NCBI GenBank assembly: GCA_041287335.1
Contig: JBEULM010000004.1
Coordinates: 1 to 47,233 of the forward strand
Length of the DNA: 47,233 nt
Direction: 5' to 3'
DNA from: Hydrogenobacter sp.
Lineage (GTDB): Bacteria > Aquificota > Aquificia > Aquificales > Aquificaceae
Part shown: positions 7,505-16,045 of the stretch, piece after piece
Layout: every line of letters starts with the position of its first letter
How positions within the stretch are numbered: the stretch's first letter is position 1
Notes under the pieces: model-generated
Seen by the model: only the letters and a program-made list of their open reading frames with translations
Told to the model about the DNA's origin: nothing
Database searches by the model: none
Program-made: the position numbers and the translations under genes

Positions 7505-8890
7505 ATGGTACTCTTTTGGAAAAAATCGGAAGAAGAGAAGCTCGCAGAGAAGGGAGATAAAACTGCCATACTTAAACTCATAGAGAAGGGTAAAAAGGAT
7601 AAGGCTATACAGATACTTGAGCAGTTCAAGGAAGATCCGGAGCTCAGGCGCATACTTTATGACCTGTATCTAAAGGAAGATAAATACTACTATGCTTACC
7701 AGCTTATAGAACACTATGATAGGAGTTTAGGCACGGCTTGGGAGAGGGCAAACATATATGAAAGGGTTGGTCAAAAGGAAAAGGCAGTGGAAGAGTATTT
7801 AAAGATCGGAAACTTTGAAAGCCTACAAAGGGCAGGTATTGTCCTTTACCAAATGGATAAAAAACAAGAGGCTCTGAATGTTTTTGAGAGGGCTTTAAAG
7901 CTTGCACCTCCAACTAAGAAAGATGAAGTGGAGTCTTCTATAAGAAAGATAAAAGAGGAACTTGGACTTTTGGAAGTTAAAAAGGAGAGTCTTATTGAAA
8001 AAATAAGAAAGGGTTTACAAAAGACAAAAGAAAAAGCGCTTTTCGGAGTAATTTTCAGAGGGAGAAAGGTGGACGAGGCGCTCTTTGAAGAGCTTGAAGA
8101 AACACTCATAAGGGCTGATGTTGGTGCAAAAACCGCTGTAAATGTAGTAGAAGAACTTAAAAAAGAGGCTATAAAGAGGAATATAAAGGAGTCGGAAGGA
8201 TTAAGGGACATGCTAAAGGAGAGGTTTCTGTCTGTGCTGTCTAACTGTGAAGGAGATATAAAACTTAAAGATAAAGGACCAACAATCTATCTGTTTTTAG
8301 GTGTGAATGGTTCCGGAAAGACAACTACCATAGGCAAGTTGGCTTATAAGTTTGTCAATGAAGGCAAGAGGGTACTCTTATGTGCTGGGGACACATTCAG
8401 ATCTGCCGCTATAGAACAACTTGAAGTGTGGGCAGAAAAGAGTGGTGCGGACATAATAAAGAGGGAAGAAGGTGCAGATCCCGCATCGGTAGTTTTTGAC
8501 GCCATAAACAAAGCAAACAGCTATGACCTTATTTTGATAGACACAGCGGGAAGACTTCACACTAAGGAGCCTCTCATAAGGGAGCTGAGAAAAATAAAGT
8601 CAGTGATACAGAAGTTCTATCCAGATGAGCCAACGGAAACATTACTTGTACTTGATGCAACCCTCGGGCAAAACTCTATAGCTCAGGCTAAGGTATTTAA
8701 GGAGGCTGTGGATATAACAGGTATAGTACTCACAAAGCTTGACGGCACAGCCAAAGGAGGAGCAATAATACCTATATGTCAGGAGCTTAGAATCCCGGTT
8801 AAACTCTTGGGAGTAGGCGAAGGTTTAGATGACCTTCAACCCTTTAATGCAAACCTTTTTATAGAGGAATTACTCTCTTTGGAGGATTGA
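7505..8890 (+). CDS. ftsY: Signal recognition particle receptor FtsY with TPR-like N-terminal domain
   Basis: 461 residues. The C-terminal NG GTPase domain (about 160-461) has the G1 loop GVNGSGKTTTIGKL, the insertion-box region ending AGDTFRSAAIEQL, DTAGRL (G3), TKLDGTAKGG (G4/G5). It receives SRP-ribosome complexes at the inner membrane. Instead of the usual acidic A domain, residues 15-150 look like helical TPR-type pairs (GKKDKAIQILEQ, GQKEKAVEEYLKIG, DKKQEALNVFERALKLAP). A TAAAAT at 7489-7494 ends 10 nt before the ATG and there is no Shine-Dalgarno, so the mRNA may be leaderless. nuoA starts one base after its stop. Confidence 0.93.
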   Translation: MVLFWKKSEEEKLAEKGDKTAILKLIEKGKKDKAIQILEQFKEDPELRRILYDLYLKEDKYYYAYQLIEHYDRSLGTAWERANIYERVGQKEKAVEEYLKIGNFESLQRAGIVLYQMDKKQEALNVFERALKLAPPTKKDEVESSIRKIKEELGLLEVKKESLIEKIRKGLQKTKEKALFGVIFRGRKVDEALFEELEETLIRADVGAKTAVNVVEELKKEAIKRNIKESEGLRDMLKERFLSVLSNCEGDIKLKDKGPTIYLFLGVNGSGKTTTIGKLAYKFVNEGKRVLLCAGDTFRSAAIEQLEVWAEKSGADIIKREEGADPASVVFDAINKANSYDLILIDTAGRLHTKEPLIRELRKIKSVIQKFYPDEPTETLLVLDATLGQNSIAQAKVFKEAVDITGIVLTKLDGTAKGGAIIPICQELRIPVKLLGVGEGLDDLQPFNANLFIEELLSLED

Positions 8891-8891
8891 G

Positions 8892-9248
8892 ATGGAGTAT
8901 ATAGGGATACTTATCTTCTTTTTGATCGCTCTGTTTGTAGGTTTTGCCTTTGCCTTTTTAAACGATCTACTCGGTCCAAAAGCTAAGGAAAGTATGGAAG
9001 ATTACCCTTACGAGTGCGGAGTTCCCCTTTATGACGTAGAAGCTCGTGGAACTTTCAAACAAGGCTACTACCTTCTCGGGCTTTTGCTCATACTCTTTGA
9101 TATAGAGGTAGCTTTCCTCTTTCCTTGGGCTGTAGTGTTTAAAGAGATCGGATTATACGGTCTTATTGAGGCTCTACTTTTCATATTCATTCTCGCTTTA
9201 GGTCTTATTTACGCCTGGAGGAAAGGTGCTCTCAAATGGCAGATGTGA
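8892..9248 (+). CDS. nuoA: NADH-quinone oxidoreductase subunit A
   Basis: 118 residues with three membrane helices and the NuoA signature: KESMEDYPYECGVPLYD (the loop Cys of complex I) and FDIEVAFLFPWAV in the second helix. It forms part of the membrane-arm junction near the quinone site. It follows ftsY with a one-base gap, and nuoB begins 63 bp downstream. Confidence 0.95.
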   Translation: MEYIGILIFFLIALFVGFAFAFLNDLLGPKAKESMEDYPYECGVPLYDVEARGTFKQGYYLLGLLLILFDIEVAFLFPWAVVFKEIGLYGLIEALLFIFILALGLIYAWRKGALKWQM

Positions 9249-9311
9249 CACTTATCATAAAGTTATGTAAAAACTAAGTATAAGAACTTATAATTAAAGA
9301 GGAGGTAAGGT

Positions 9312-9851
9312 ATGGCTGTTTTGAACTCTAACGGTTTTGTAATAACAACTGTAGAGGAACTTTTAAATTGGGGAAGAAGGAATGCCCTTTGGCCTGTAAC
9401 CATAGGACTTGCGTGTTGTGCCATAGAGATGATGCATACAGCGGCTTCAAGGTTTGACTTAGACAGGCTCGGTGTCATATTCAGAGCTTCCCCAAGGCAA
9501 GCTGATGTCCTTATAGTTGCAGGTACTGTGGTAAACAAAGTGGCACCTATGCTTAAGCTCATATGGGAACAGATGCCTGATCCCAAGTGGTGTATAACTA
9601 TGGGAGGATGTGCATCCGCTGGTGGACCTTTTCCTACCTATGCAACACTTCAGGGAATGGATAGGATAATACCCGTTGACGTTTACATTCCGGGCTGTCC
9701 TCCCCATCCTCAAGGACTGCTTTACGGTATACTCCAGCTCCAGAGGAAGATAAAAGAAAAAGGAGTTACCAAATACGATAGAGCCTTTGGAGAGTTTAAA
9801 GAAGATCTAAAAAGGCAAGGTCTTTTAGTACCACAGGAGATAGAGGTCTGA
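9312..9851 (+). CDS. nuoB: NADH-quinone oxidoreductase subunit B
   Basis: 179 residues. The N2 [4Fe-4S] cluster ligands are visible as ACCAIE (adjacent cysteines), GGCASAGG and PGCPPHP. A GAGGAGGTAAGG ribosome site precedes the ATG. The 63-bp gap after nuoA contains TATAAG and TATAAT-like elements, so a second promoter there is possible. Peripheral-arm subunit passing electrons to quinone; next gene is nuoCD, 3 bp away. Confidence 0.95.
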   Translation: MAVLNSNGFVITTVEELLNWGRRNALWPVTIGLACCAIEMMHTAASRFDLDRLGVIFRASPRQADVLIVAGTVVNKVAPMLKLIWEQMPDPKWCITMGGCASAGGPFPTYATLQGMDRIIPVDVYIPGCPPHPQGLLYGILQLQRKIKEKGVTKYDRAFGEFKEDLKRQGLLVPQEIEV

Positions 9852-9854
9852 GAT

Positions 9855-11612
9855 ATGCCGTGGATGAATTTAGCTACGAGGGAGAGGCTCAAGACTGTTT
9901 TTAAAGATCTGCACATACAAGCCGATGAAAAAGGTGTGCGCCTGGAAGTTCCAAAGAGTAAACTTTTGGACTTTCTCAAACATCTTAAAGAAAAGGAAGG
10001 CTACAGGCACTTTATAGACTTCACCTGCATAGATTTTCCCGAACATCCTTACAGATTTCAGGGTGTTTACATACTGTACAATCCTGACGAAAAAGAAAGG
10101 GTTATAGTAAAGACGTGGGCTGAAGGCGGTAACTTGCCATCACTTGAAAAACTCTGGGCTTGTGCCAGATGGGCTGAAAGGGAAGCATACGATATGTTCG
10201 GTGTTACCTTCGAAGGGCATGAAAACCTCAGAAGGATGTTCATGTGGGAGGGTTATCCTTACTTTCCCCTCAGGAAGGACTTCCCCTTAGGTGGCATACC
10301 GGAAGTAGAACTGCCATCTTTGACCGAGGTTTTGGAAGGGAGGGTAGAACCTCCCAGTCACGATTACGAGGTAATGCACACCAAAGTCGCTACATTAGAA
10401 GATCTTGAAAGGACAGAAAAGGCGAGACTCAAAAAGAAGGCTCAGCTCGTCCTCAATTGGGGACCATTACATCCCGGTACACACGGAACTATATGGTTTC
10501 TTTTTGACCTTGACGGTGAGCGTGTTGTCCAATCGGATGTTATACTGGGGCAACTCCACAGAGGTATGGAGAAGATAGCGGAAAACCTTTACTACTTTCA
10601 GTTCTTACCTTATACGGATAGAATGGACTACATATCAGCCATATGTAACGAGCTATCTTACGTTACCGCAGTGGAAAAGCTTTTGAACGTTGAAGTTCCA
10701 GAAAAGGCAAGATACATAAGAACCATATTTGCTGAGCTTCAGAGGATAAACTCTCACCTTCTCTGGCTTGGCACAGGTGCGTTGGATCTGGGAGCGCTGA
10801 CCGTCTTTTTATACGCATTTAGGGAGAGGGAAAAGATAATGGATATTATAGAGGGGAATGCGGGTTTTAGACTTACAACAGCCTTTTTGAGAATAGGTGG
10901 AGTACATTATGATCTTGCGGAAGGCACCCTCGACGTCATAAAAGCTTTTGTAAGGGACTTTCCCAATAGACTCAAAGAGTATCACCAGCTTTTAACGAGA
11001 AACCGCATATGGCTCAGGAGAACTAAGGATATAGGTGTGATTAGTAAGGAAGACGTATTTAACTACGGGCTTACGGGTCCAGTTGCAAGAGGTTCGGGAG
11101 TAGCTTACGACATAAGAAAGATAGATCCTTACGCTGCATACGATGAGGTAGACTTCGACGTGCCTGTAGGTGAGGTGGGGGACGTTTACGATAGGTATCT
11201 GGTGCGTATGGAAGAGATGGTTCAAAGTCTCAGGATCGTGGATCAATGTGTTGCCAAGTTGGAAAAAATGCCAAAAAGCGCACCTTACCTCAATAAGGAT
11301 CATCCTGCGGTTATTCCTCCAAAAGAAGATGTTTTTATGGCTTTAGAAGATATGGTAAAGTCTTTTAGGTTAGTGATACATGGCGAAAACGCACCTCCGG
11401 GAGAAGTTTACTCCAGTGGTGAAAACCCTAGAGGTGAGCTGGGATTTTATATATTCTCAATGGGGGGATCAAAACCTTACAGGCTTAGGATACGTTCTGG
11501 AGCTTTGTACAACCTGTCCATATTCCCAAAGCTCATAGAGGGTGGCACTATAGCGGATGCTATAGCTCTGCTTGGTAGTATAGATCCGGTAGTTGGCGAA
11601 ACAGACAGGTGA
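9855..11612 (+). CDS. nuoCD: NADH-quinone oxidoreductase fused subunits C and D
   Basis: 585 residues. About 1-185 is NuoC (30-kDa subunit; WAEREAYDMFGVTFEGHENL and RKDFPLGG), and about 195-585 is NuoD (49-kDa; LNWGPLHPGTHGTIWF, RGMEKIAE, RIVDQC, and the terminal GSIDPVVGETDR). The C-D fusion is as in E. coli. Together with NuoB it builds the quinone-reducing module. Only A, B and C-D are here; the following two genes are not nuo subunits, so the other subunits must be encoded elsewhere. Confidence 0.95.
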   Translation: MPWMNLATRERLKTVFKDLHIQADEKGVRLEVPKSKLLDFLKHLKEKEGYRHFIDFTCIDFPEHPYRFQGVYILYNPDEKERVIVKTWAEGGNLPSLEKLWACARWAEREAYDMFGVTFEGHENLRRMFMWEGYPYFPLRKDFPLGGIPEVELPSLTEVLEGRVEPPSHDYEVMHTKVATLEDLERTEKARLKKKAQLVLNWGPLHPGTHGTIWFLFDLDGERVVQSDVILGQLHRGMEKIAENLYYFQFLPYTDRMDYISAICNELSYVTAVEKLLNVEVPEKARYIRTIFAELQRINSHLLWLGTGALDLGALTVFLYAFREREKIMDIIEGNAGFRLTTAFLRIGGVHYDLAEGTLDVIKAFVRDFPNRLKEYHQLLTRNRIWLRRTKDIGVISKEDVFNYGLTGPVARGSGVAYDIRKIDPYAAYDEVDFDVPVGEVGDVYDRYLVRMEEMVQSLRIVDQCVAKLEKMPKSAPYLNKDHPAVIPPKEDVFMALEDMVKSFRLVIHGENAPPGEVYSSGENPRGELGFYIFSMGGSKPYRLRIRSGALYNLSIFPKLIEGGTIADAIALLGSIDPVVGETDR

Positions 11613-12034
11613 AACACGAAGAGCTTTTAAGCATATACAGAAGCAGGGCTAAGCAGTTTTATTATGCCTTTGTTTCTTTTTTGAGTCTCGTATTTTTAGG
11701 ATCGCTCCTTTTGTATCCTTTTTTTAAGCTTCCACTCCCTTCAAAACTGGTTCTTTATGCGAGTTTTTCTGTAACCTTTGTGGGGATGATCTCCTTACCT
11801 TTTTCGCTTTTCATCAGAAAAAGATACTTCCCTATAGATACATCTCAAGATGCGTATTGGAGTTATACAGCCACTAAGAGGTACTTCTGGGCTTTTGTTA
11901 TAGCGGGTTTGCCTTTTGCAACTGCTTTTCTCATCTATATAATCTTTGCAAGCATTATCGTTCTTTTTCTCGGTTATTTTCTCACACTGTGTGGTTTAAT
12001 ATTTATAAAGCCAAAAGAGGAGGATGTTCTATGA
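11609..12034 (+). CDS. Small four-helix membrane protein, unknown
   Basis: 141 residues. The start is a GTG that overlaps the nuoCD stop (GTGA). Four hydrophobic segments are visible at about 18-42, 48-68, 90-112 and 113-132, with a basic loop (RKRYFPIDTSQDAYWSY) between the second and third. No recognised family. Coupled translation with nuoCD suggests it is made with complex I; whether it is an assembly or accessory factor is unknown. Confidence 0.65.
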   Translation: MKHEELLSIYRSRAKQFYYAFVSFLSLVFLGSLLLYPFFKLPLPSKLVLYASFSVTFVGMISLPFSLFIRKRYFPIDTSQDAYWSYTATKRYFWAFVIAGLPFATAFLIYIIFASIIVLFLGYFLTLCGLIFIKPKEEDVL

Positions 12035-12255
12035 CGAGAGAGGAAGTCATAAGGAAACTCCTTCAAGAGGACAAGGAGTTTAAACATTACTACGAAAAAC
12101 ACGATGAGCTTAACAAGTTGGTGGACAGACTTGAAAGGCACAAGCCTATGACTCACGAGCTTGAACTGGAAATAGAGAAATTAAAGAAGGAAAAGCTTTA
12201 TTATAAGGATCTCATGGAGAAAAAGATACAAGAATACTTAAAGAAGGTCCATTAG
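12031..12255 (+). CDS. DUF465 / YdcH-like coiled-coil protein
   Basis: 74 residues from the ATG at 12031, preceded by AGAGGAGG; it overlaps the previous stop by 4 bp. The sequence is a helical hairpin: DKEFKHYYEKHDELNKLVDR, then KPMTHELELEIEKLKKEKLYYKDLMEKKI, matching the small YdcH/DUF465 family of about 70 residues. Function of the family is poorly known. Its last 18 bp overlap the convergent QueC-like gene. Confidence 0.7.
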   Translation: MTREEVIRKLLQEDKEFKHYYEKHDELNKLVDRLERHKPMTHELELEIEKLKKEKLYYKDLMEKKIQEYLKKVH

Positions 12256-12855
12256 AGCCTCTCTTCTTTCCATACACTTCACACATTTTCCACAGGGAAC
12301 TATTTTACCTGCGATCTTTTTTGGCATGGCACACGAAAGGGTAAGATGGTAGGGAACTTTTCTATAAAAGTTTTTCACAATATCTTTTTTTTCAAGTCCG
12401 AAAAGAGGTAGTTCAACAGAAAACTCATCGCCTGAGCCAACCTCTATAAGTCTTTCCACCTGCTTTATGTATCCTTTATCGTTATCGGGAAATGGGTAAA
12501 GTCCAAGACTTCCGATGGCAAGCCTTTTTATATCCTTTGAGATCGCATAAAAAGCACAAGTGGTTATAAGGATCAGATTTCTCAGGGGTATAAAGAGCTG
12601 AGGCACAGTATTAGGTTGCCTCTCTTTCGTCTTCCCTTTTTGCATACTGAGAATTCTCAGAGGTCTGAGCGATGCGTACCTATCTTTTGTATAATGCCAA
12701 AGCTTTATAGCGTTTTCAAGTTCCAAACTTTCCCAGCTTTCACCCATCTTTACGTACACAGGATAAACTATTTGTCCCTTTTGCAAGTATATATAAAGGA
12801 GTGTTGTACTCTCCACGCCTCCGCTGAAAAGTACAGCTACTTTATGTACATTCAC
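12238..12855 (-). CDS. QueC/ExsB-family ATP-dependent enzyme
   Basis: About 205 residues if translation begins at the GTG at 12855, which has GGGAGG 10 nt upstream; an earlier GTG (12873) is also in frame. The N-type PP-loop is LFSGGVESTTLLY. The C-terminus carries four cysteines, SCAMPKK...CGKCVKC, the zinc pattern of 7-cyano-7-deazaguanine synthase. The central part (PVYVKMGESWESLELENA) is closer to a paralogous ExsB-like group than to textbook QueC, so the substrate is uncertain. It overlaps the end of the SDR gene, suggesting a two-gene operon. queA lies elsewhere in the window (28620). Confidence 0.7.
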   Translation of the reverse strand: MNVHKVAVLFSGGVESTTLLYIYLQKGQIVYPVYVKMGESWESLELENAIKLWHYTKDRYASLRPLRILSMQKGKTKERQPNTVPQLFIPLRNLILITTCAFYAISKDIKRLAIGSLGLYPFPDNDKGYIKQVERLIEVGSGDEFSVELPLFGLEKKDIVKNFYRKVPYHLTLSCAMPKKIAGKIVPCGKCVKCMERREALMDLL

Positions 12856-13564
12856 CAGATATGTGCCTCCCACTGTCTAAATTTATGATCTCGCCTGTCA
12901 TACTCTCCACATTTAGCAAAAACTCCGTAAGCTTCGTAACATCCTTCAAGGATACAGCCTTTTTGAGAGGTGTTTTGATTATGTAGCTTTGCCATTTATC
13001 ATCTGAAAACTCTTCAGGCTTGAGAGTAGGACCCAAAGCTATAGCATTGACAAGCACGTCAGGTGCAAGCTCCTTTGCCATAACTTTCACAGCGGTGTGC
13101 AAAGCTCCTTTTGAGATAAAGTAAGCTGAGTAATGTCTGTAAGGTGTAGTGTTGGTAGCCCAATCACCGAAGGCAACTATTCTACCCTTTATCGTTGAAG
13201 AATTTTTTAGTATATGCGGATAAAAGAGTTTGCAAAGCATCAAAAAGGCTTCCACGTTAGGTATAAAGTGAGTGTAAAGGTCTTCCCTTTTTAGATACTC
13301 AAGGGGAGTCGGGAAATAAGGACTTGCCGTATGCACTATAGCATCTATACCGCCAAGATGTTCAACTACACTTTGAACTATCTTAGGGTATATACTCGGA
13401 TCTGAAAGATCTGCCTGAAAACCAAAGCTCCCTAACTTTTCAAGCTCAAGCGCCTTATCCCTTGATGTGTTGTATAAAAAAGCTAATTTATAGCCTTTCT
13501 CAACCAGATCCTTGGCTATGTAAAAGCCTATCCTTCTTATGCCAGTTATAAGTACCCTATGCAT
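12842..13564 (-). CDS. Short-chain dehydrogenase, FolM/PTR1-like pteridine reductase group
   Basis: 240 residues. The cofactor loop is VLITGIRRIGFYIA; the RRIG in place of the usual glycine-rich loop is typical of NADPH-dependent pteridine reductases and dihydromonapterin reductase FolM. The catalytic Tyr-Lys pair is YFISK in HYSAYFISKGAL, and the C-terminus has GEIINLDSGRHI, close to the FolM ending. Likely reduces a pteridine or related heterocycle; this is inferred from family resemblance. It overlaps the QueC-like gene, which also acts on a purine/pteridine-derived ring, and is divergent from thrC. Confidence 0.7.
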   Translation of the reverse strand: MHRVLITGIRRIGFYIAKDLVEKGYKLAFLYNTSRDKALELEKLGSFGFQADLSDPSIYPKIVQSVVEHLGGIDAIVHTASPYFPTPLEYLKREDLYTHFIPNVEAFLMLCKLFYPHILKNSSTIKGRIVAFGDWATNTTPYRHYSAYFISKGALHTAVKVMAKELAPDVLVNAIALGPTLKPEEFSDDKWQSYIIKTPLKKAVSLKDVTKLTEFLLNVESMTGEIINLDSGRHISGECT

Positions 13565-13613
13565 TTGCTCGGATTACATTATAATTTTAATCTTTCACTT
13601 TTGGAGGTATAAG

Positions 13614-14846
13614 ATGGCAAAGGTGAAAGGTCTTGTGTGCAGAGAGTGCGGGAAGGAGTATCCCGTTGAACCAATTCACGTGTGCGAGTTTTGCTTTGGA
13701 CCCCTTGAGGTAGTTTATGATTACGAAGAGATTAAAAAGAACGTAAGTAGGGAAAAGATAGAAAAGGGACCTAAAAGCCTCTGGAGGTACATAGATCTTC
13801 TTCCAGTACAAGAGCCAAGCGTGGGACTTAGTGCAGGCTTTACTCCACTCAAGAAAGCTGAAAATTTAGGAAAGTTGTTGGGTCTTGAAAACCTTTACAT
13901 CAAAGATGATTCCGTAAATCACCCTACACTTTCCTTCAAAGATAGGGTAGTCTCCGTTGCCCTCTCAAAAGCTAAGGAGTTCGGTTTTGACACTGTCGCA
14001 TGTGCCTCTACCGGAAATCTCGCCAACTCGGTGGCTGCACATGCTGCACAGGCGGGTTTTAACTGTTTTGTCTTCATTCCAGCAAACTTAGAGTCACAGA
14101 AGATATTTGGCAGTCTTGTCTTTAAACCAACAGTTGTTGCGGTAGAGGGTAATTATGATGATGTCAACAGGTTGTGTTCTGAGATAGCCAACGAGCTAAG
14201 CTGGGCTTTTGTGAATATAAACATAAGACCTTTCTATGCGGAAGGTTCAAAGACTCTCGCCTTTGAGGTAGCTGAACAGCTTGGATGGAAAGCACCTGAT
14301 GCCATTGTTGCTCCTGCAGCATCCGGATCTTTGATAACCAAAATATGGAAGGGTTTTAAGGAGTTAAAATTAGTAGGTCTTTTAGAGAATGTGAAGACAA
14401 AAGTTTACGGAGCGCAAGCCGATGGTTGTTCTCCCATAGCTCAGGCATGGAGGGAAGGCAGAGATTTTGTAAAGCCAGTAAAGCCAAACACAATAGCCAA
14501 ATCAATAGCTATAGGTAATCCCGCAGACGGTATATATGCCCTTCAGGTAACTAAAGAGAGCGGTGGTGTATGGGAGACTGCAACGGATGAAGAGATCATA
14601 GAAGGTATAAAACTACTTGCTGAAACGGAGGGGATATTCACAGAAACCGCAGGTGGAACTACTATAGCTGTCCTCAAAAAACTTTCAGAAATGGGTTATT
14701 TCTCGCCCAAAGATGTGGTGGTTGCCTATATAACTGGGAACGGTTACAAAACTATGGAAGTGCTTGAAGGACATTTACCTGAAAGCGTCAGGATAAAGCC
14801 AACTCTTGCGGATTTCAGGGAGAAAATACTCGTAAAGACGTTATGA
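13614..14846 (+). CDS. thrC: Threonine synthase
   Basis: 410 residues from the ATG at 13614, preceded by TTGGAGGT; an upstream in-frame ATG would add a non-conserved tail. Residues 9-27 form a zinc-ribbon (CREC...CEFC) as in the long thermophile-type ThrC. The PLP lysine is in PTLSFKDRV (about residue 100), and the phosphate-binding loop is ASTGNLANS. It converts O-phosphohomoserine to threonine; the homoserine kinase gene thrB is in this window at 43510-44412. Its stop overlaps the next gene by ATGA. Confidence 0.94.
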   Translation: MAKVKGLVCRECGKEYPVEPIHVCEFCFGPLEVVYDYEEIKKNVSREKIEKGPKSLWRYIDLLPVQEPSVGLSAGFTPLKKAENLGKLLGLENLYIKDDSVNHPTLSFKDRVVSVALSKAKEFGFDTVACASTGNLANSVAAHAAQAGFNCFVFIPANLESQKIFGSLVFKPTVVAVEGNYDDVNRLCSEIANELSWAFVNINIRPFYAEGSKTLAFEVAEQLGWKAPDAIVAPAASGSLITKIWKGFKELKLVGLLENVKTKVYGAQADGCSPIAQAWREGRDFVKPVKPNTIAKSIAIGNPADGIYALQVTKESGGVWETATDEEIIEGIKLLAETEGIFTETAGGTTIAVLKKLSEMGYFSPKDVVVAYITGNGYKTMEVLEGHLPESVRIKPTLADFREKILVKTL

Positions 14847-15268
14847 AAAAACTTCTGATCCTGATACTTCTTTTGTTTTCTTGCTCTGCAAAAGATACGC
14901 TTCCTAACATAAGCGTTAAGGATCTGAGCGGTAGGGAAGTTGAACTTGGCAGTTACAGAGGTAAAAAAACTATTCTTTACGTGTGGAGCAGAACATGTGC
15001 AGGACACACCAAAGATCTTAAAAAACTTGGGAAACTCGTGCAGAAATATCCAAATTACACAATAGTGTCTTACGCTATAGCCATGGACACAAGGGATGTG
15101 ATAGAAAGCTACGAGCAACTTGGAATAACACCAAACTTTACTACCCTTGTGGATACTTCCGTAAAATTCAATGATTACTTTCCCATCACCTTTCTGCCAT
15201 CCACATACATTTTTGACAAAAGTGGGAAACTCCTTGCCTCTTATGCAGGTCTACCGGACAACCTCTGA
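14843..15268 (+). CDS. TlpA/ResA-like thioredoxin-fold lipoprotein with altered active site
   Basis: 141 residues. MKKLLILILLLFSCSAK carries a lipobox-like LFSC, so it is probably a lipoprotein facing the periplasm. The domain has the AhpC/TlpA order: LSGREVELGSYRGKKTILYVWSRTC, then a cis-proline segment FLPSTYIFDKSGKL. The active site reads TCAGH where TlpA/ResA proteins have CxxC, leaving one cysteine. It might therefore work as a peroxiredoxin-like or mixed-disulfide-trapping protein rather than a CxxC reductase. Translation is coupled to thrC by ATGA. The biological target is not evident. Confidence 0.75.
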   Translation: MKKLLILILLLFSCSAKDTLPNISVKDLSGREVELGSYRGKKTILYVWSRTCAGHTKDLKKLGKLVQKYPNYTIVSYAIAMDTRDVIESYEQLGITPNFTTLVDTSVKFNDYFPITFLPSTYIFDKSGKLLASYAGLPDNL

Positions 15269-15270
15269 TC

Positions 15271-15309
15271 TTAACAACTTCTTAACGTAAACTTAATAAA
15301 AACTTAACC
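15271..15309 (+). promoter_or_regulatory. Pho-type box: four TTAAC-like direct repeats at 11-bp spacing
   Basis: TTAACA (15271), TTAACG (15282), TTAATA (15293) and TTAACC (15304) each start exactly 11 bp apart, with 5-bp spacers. This is the layout of PhoP/PhoB-type operators (B. subtilis TTAACA repeats; the cyanobacterial CTTAAC 8-bp units with 3-bp gaps). A TATTCT-like -10 (15319-15324) follows at about the distance where such activators replace the -35. Phosphate control is inference from the pattern. Confidence 0.65.
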
Positions 15310-15331
15310 GTGATCCTCTATTCTCTTAAGC

Positions 15332-16045
15332 ATGAACTTGGCACTGATAGAGTTGCATGATGTGACACCTTACTATTACGAAGAGGTATCTTATGCTCTT
15401 GATCTTCTTTCTCTTTGTGGTGTTGAAAAGTTTTCTTTGCTTATTGTTCCTAACTTCCGGGATGAAGCACCTCTTTACAAATATCCTCAATTTGTGAAAG
15501 CGATGCTGGCAACAAATCAGGAGATTGTCCTTCACGGCTTTAATCACAGAGGGGGAAGCTTAAAAGACATCCTTTGGACCTACAGAGAAGGGGAGTTTTC
15601 TGATCTTTGTCTTTACGGTACCTATACCAAGCTATATAAAGCTAAGGAAATGTTAGAAACTTTCGGTATAAAAACGGAGGTCTTTGTACCACCTGCATGG
15701 ATAGGTAATCCTTTTCTTGAGGACGTAATTTACTCTTTAGGTTTTTCCGCAATAGCCTACAGAGGACACATAAAGAACCTTAACACGGATATGTCTTACA
15801 CTTCTCCAGTAATCTCTTTCAGCAACAGACCTATCCTTGACAATTTTAGTAAAGCTTTCGTACCCCTTCTCTTTAAGCTTTTCAAAAGATACAGACTTTT
15901 GAGGCTTGCCATTCATACAAGGGATCTCAGAGATAGGAAGAAGGTGAAGCTTTGGAGATTTTTATTGAGCAAGGTAAAAAAGATAAGGAGGCTTGTTAGT
16001 TATGAGGAACTTCTTAGCAAAAGCGGACTTGCATTTGCACTCTAA
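15332..16045 (+). CDS. Polysaccharide deacetylase-like protein (DUF2334 type)
   Basis: 237 residues. The N-terminal IELHDVTPYYYEEVSYAL and QEIVLHGFNHRGG segments match the Asp and His-x3-His metal region of NodB/DUF2334-type deacetylase folds; FVPPAWIGNP is a later active-site loop. Such proteins remove acyl groups from sugars or glycolipids. No signal peptide is seen, so it may act in the cytoplasm. No Shine-Dalgarno precedes the ATG, and the last repeat of the Pho-type box ends 22 bp upstream. The next gene starts inside its 3' end (44-bp overlap). Confidence 0.75.
   Translation: MNLALIELHDVTPYYYEEVSYALDLLSLCGVEKFSLLIVPNFRDEAPLYKYPQFVKAMLATNQEIVLHGFNHRGGSLKDILWTYREGEFSDLCLYGTYTKLYKAKEMLETFGIKTEVFVPPAWIGNPFLEDVIYSLGFSAIAYRGHIKNLNTDMSYTSPVISFSNRPILDNFSKAFVPLLFKLFKRYRLLRLAIHTRDLRDRKKVKLWRFLLSKVKKIRRLVSYEELLSKSGLAFAL

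Noticed and set aside
7846-8211. Long Ser/Phe-rich antisense frame within ftsY, and similar frames in other genes
   Set aside because: Low-complexity composition is the mirror of Lys/Glu codons on the coding strand; there are no motifs, ribosome sites or neighbours.
13539-13613. Longer thrC start upstream
   Set aside because: The ATG at 13614 has a strong Shine-Dalgarno and is followed directly by the conserved zinc ribbon; the extension would overlap the divergent SDR gene.
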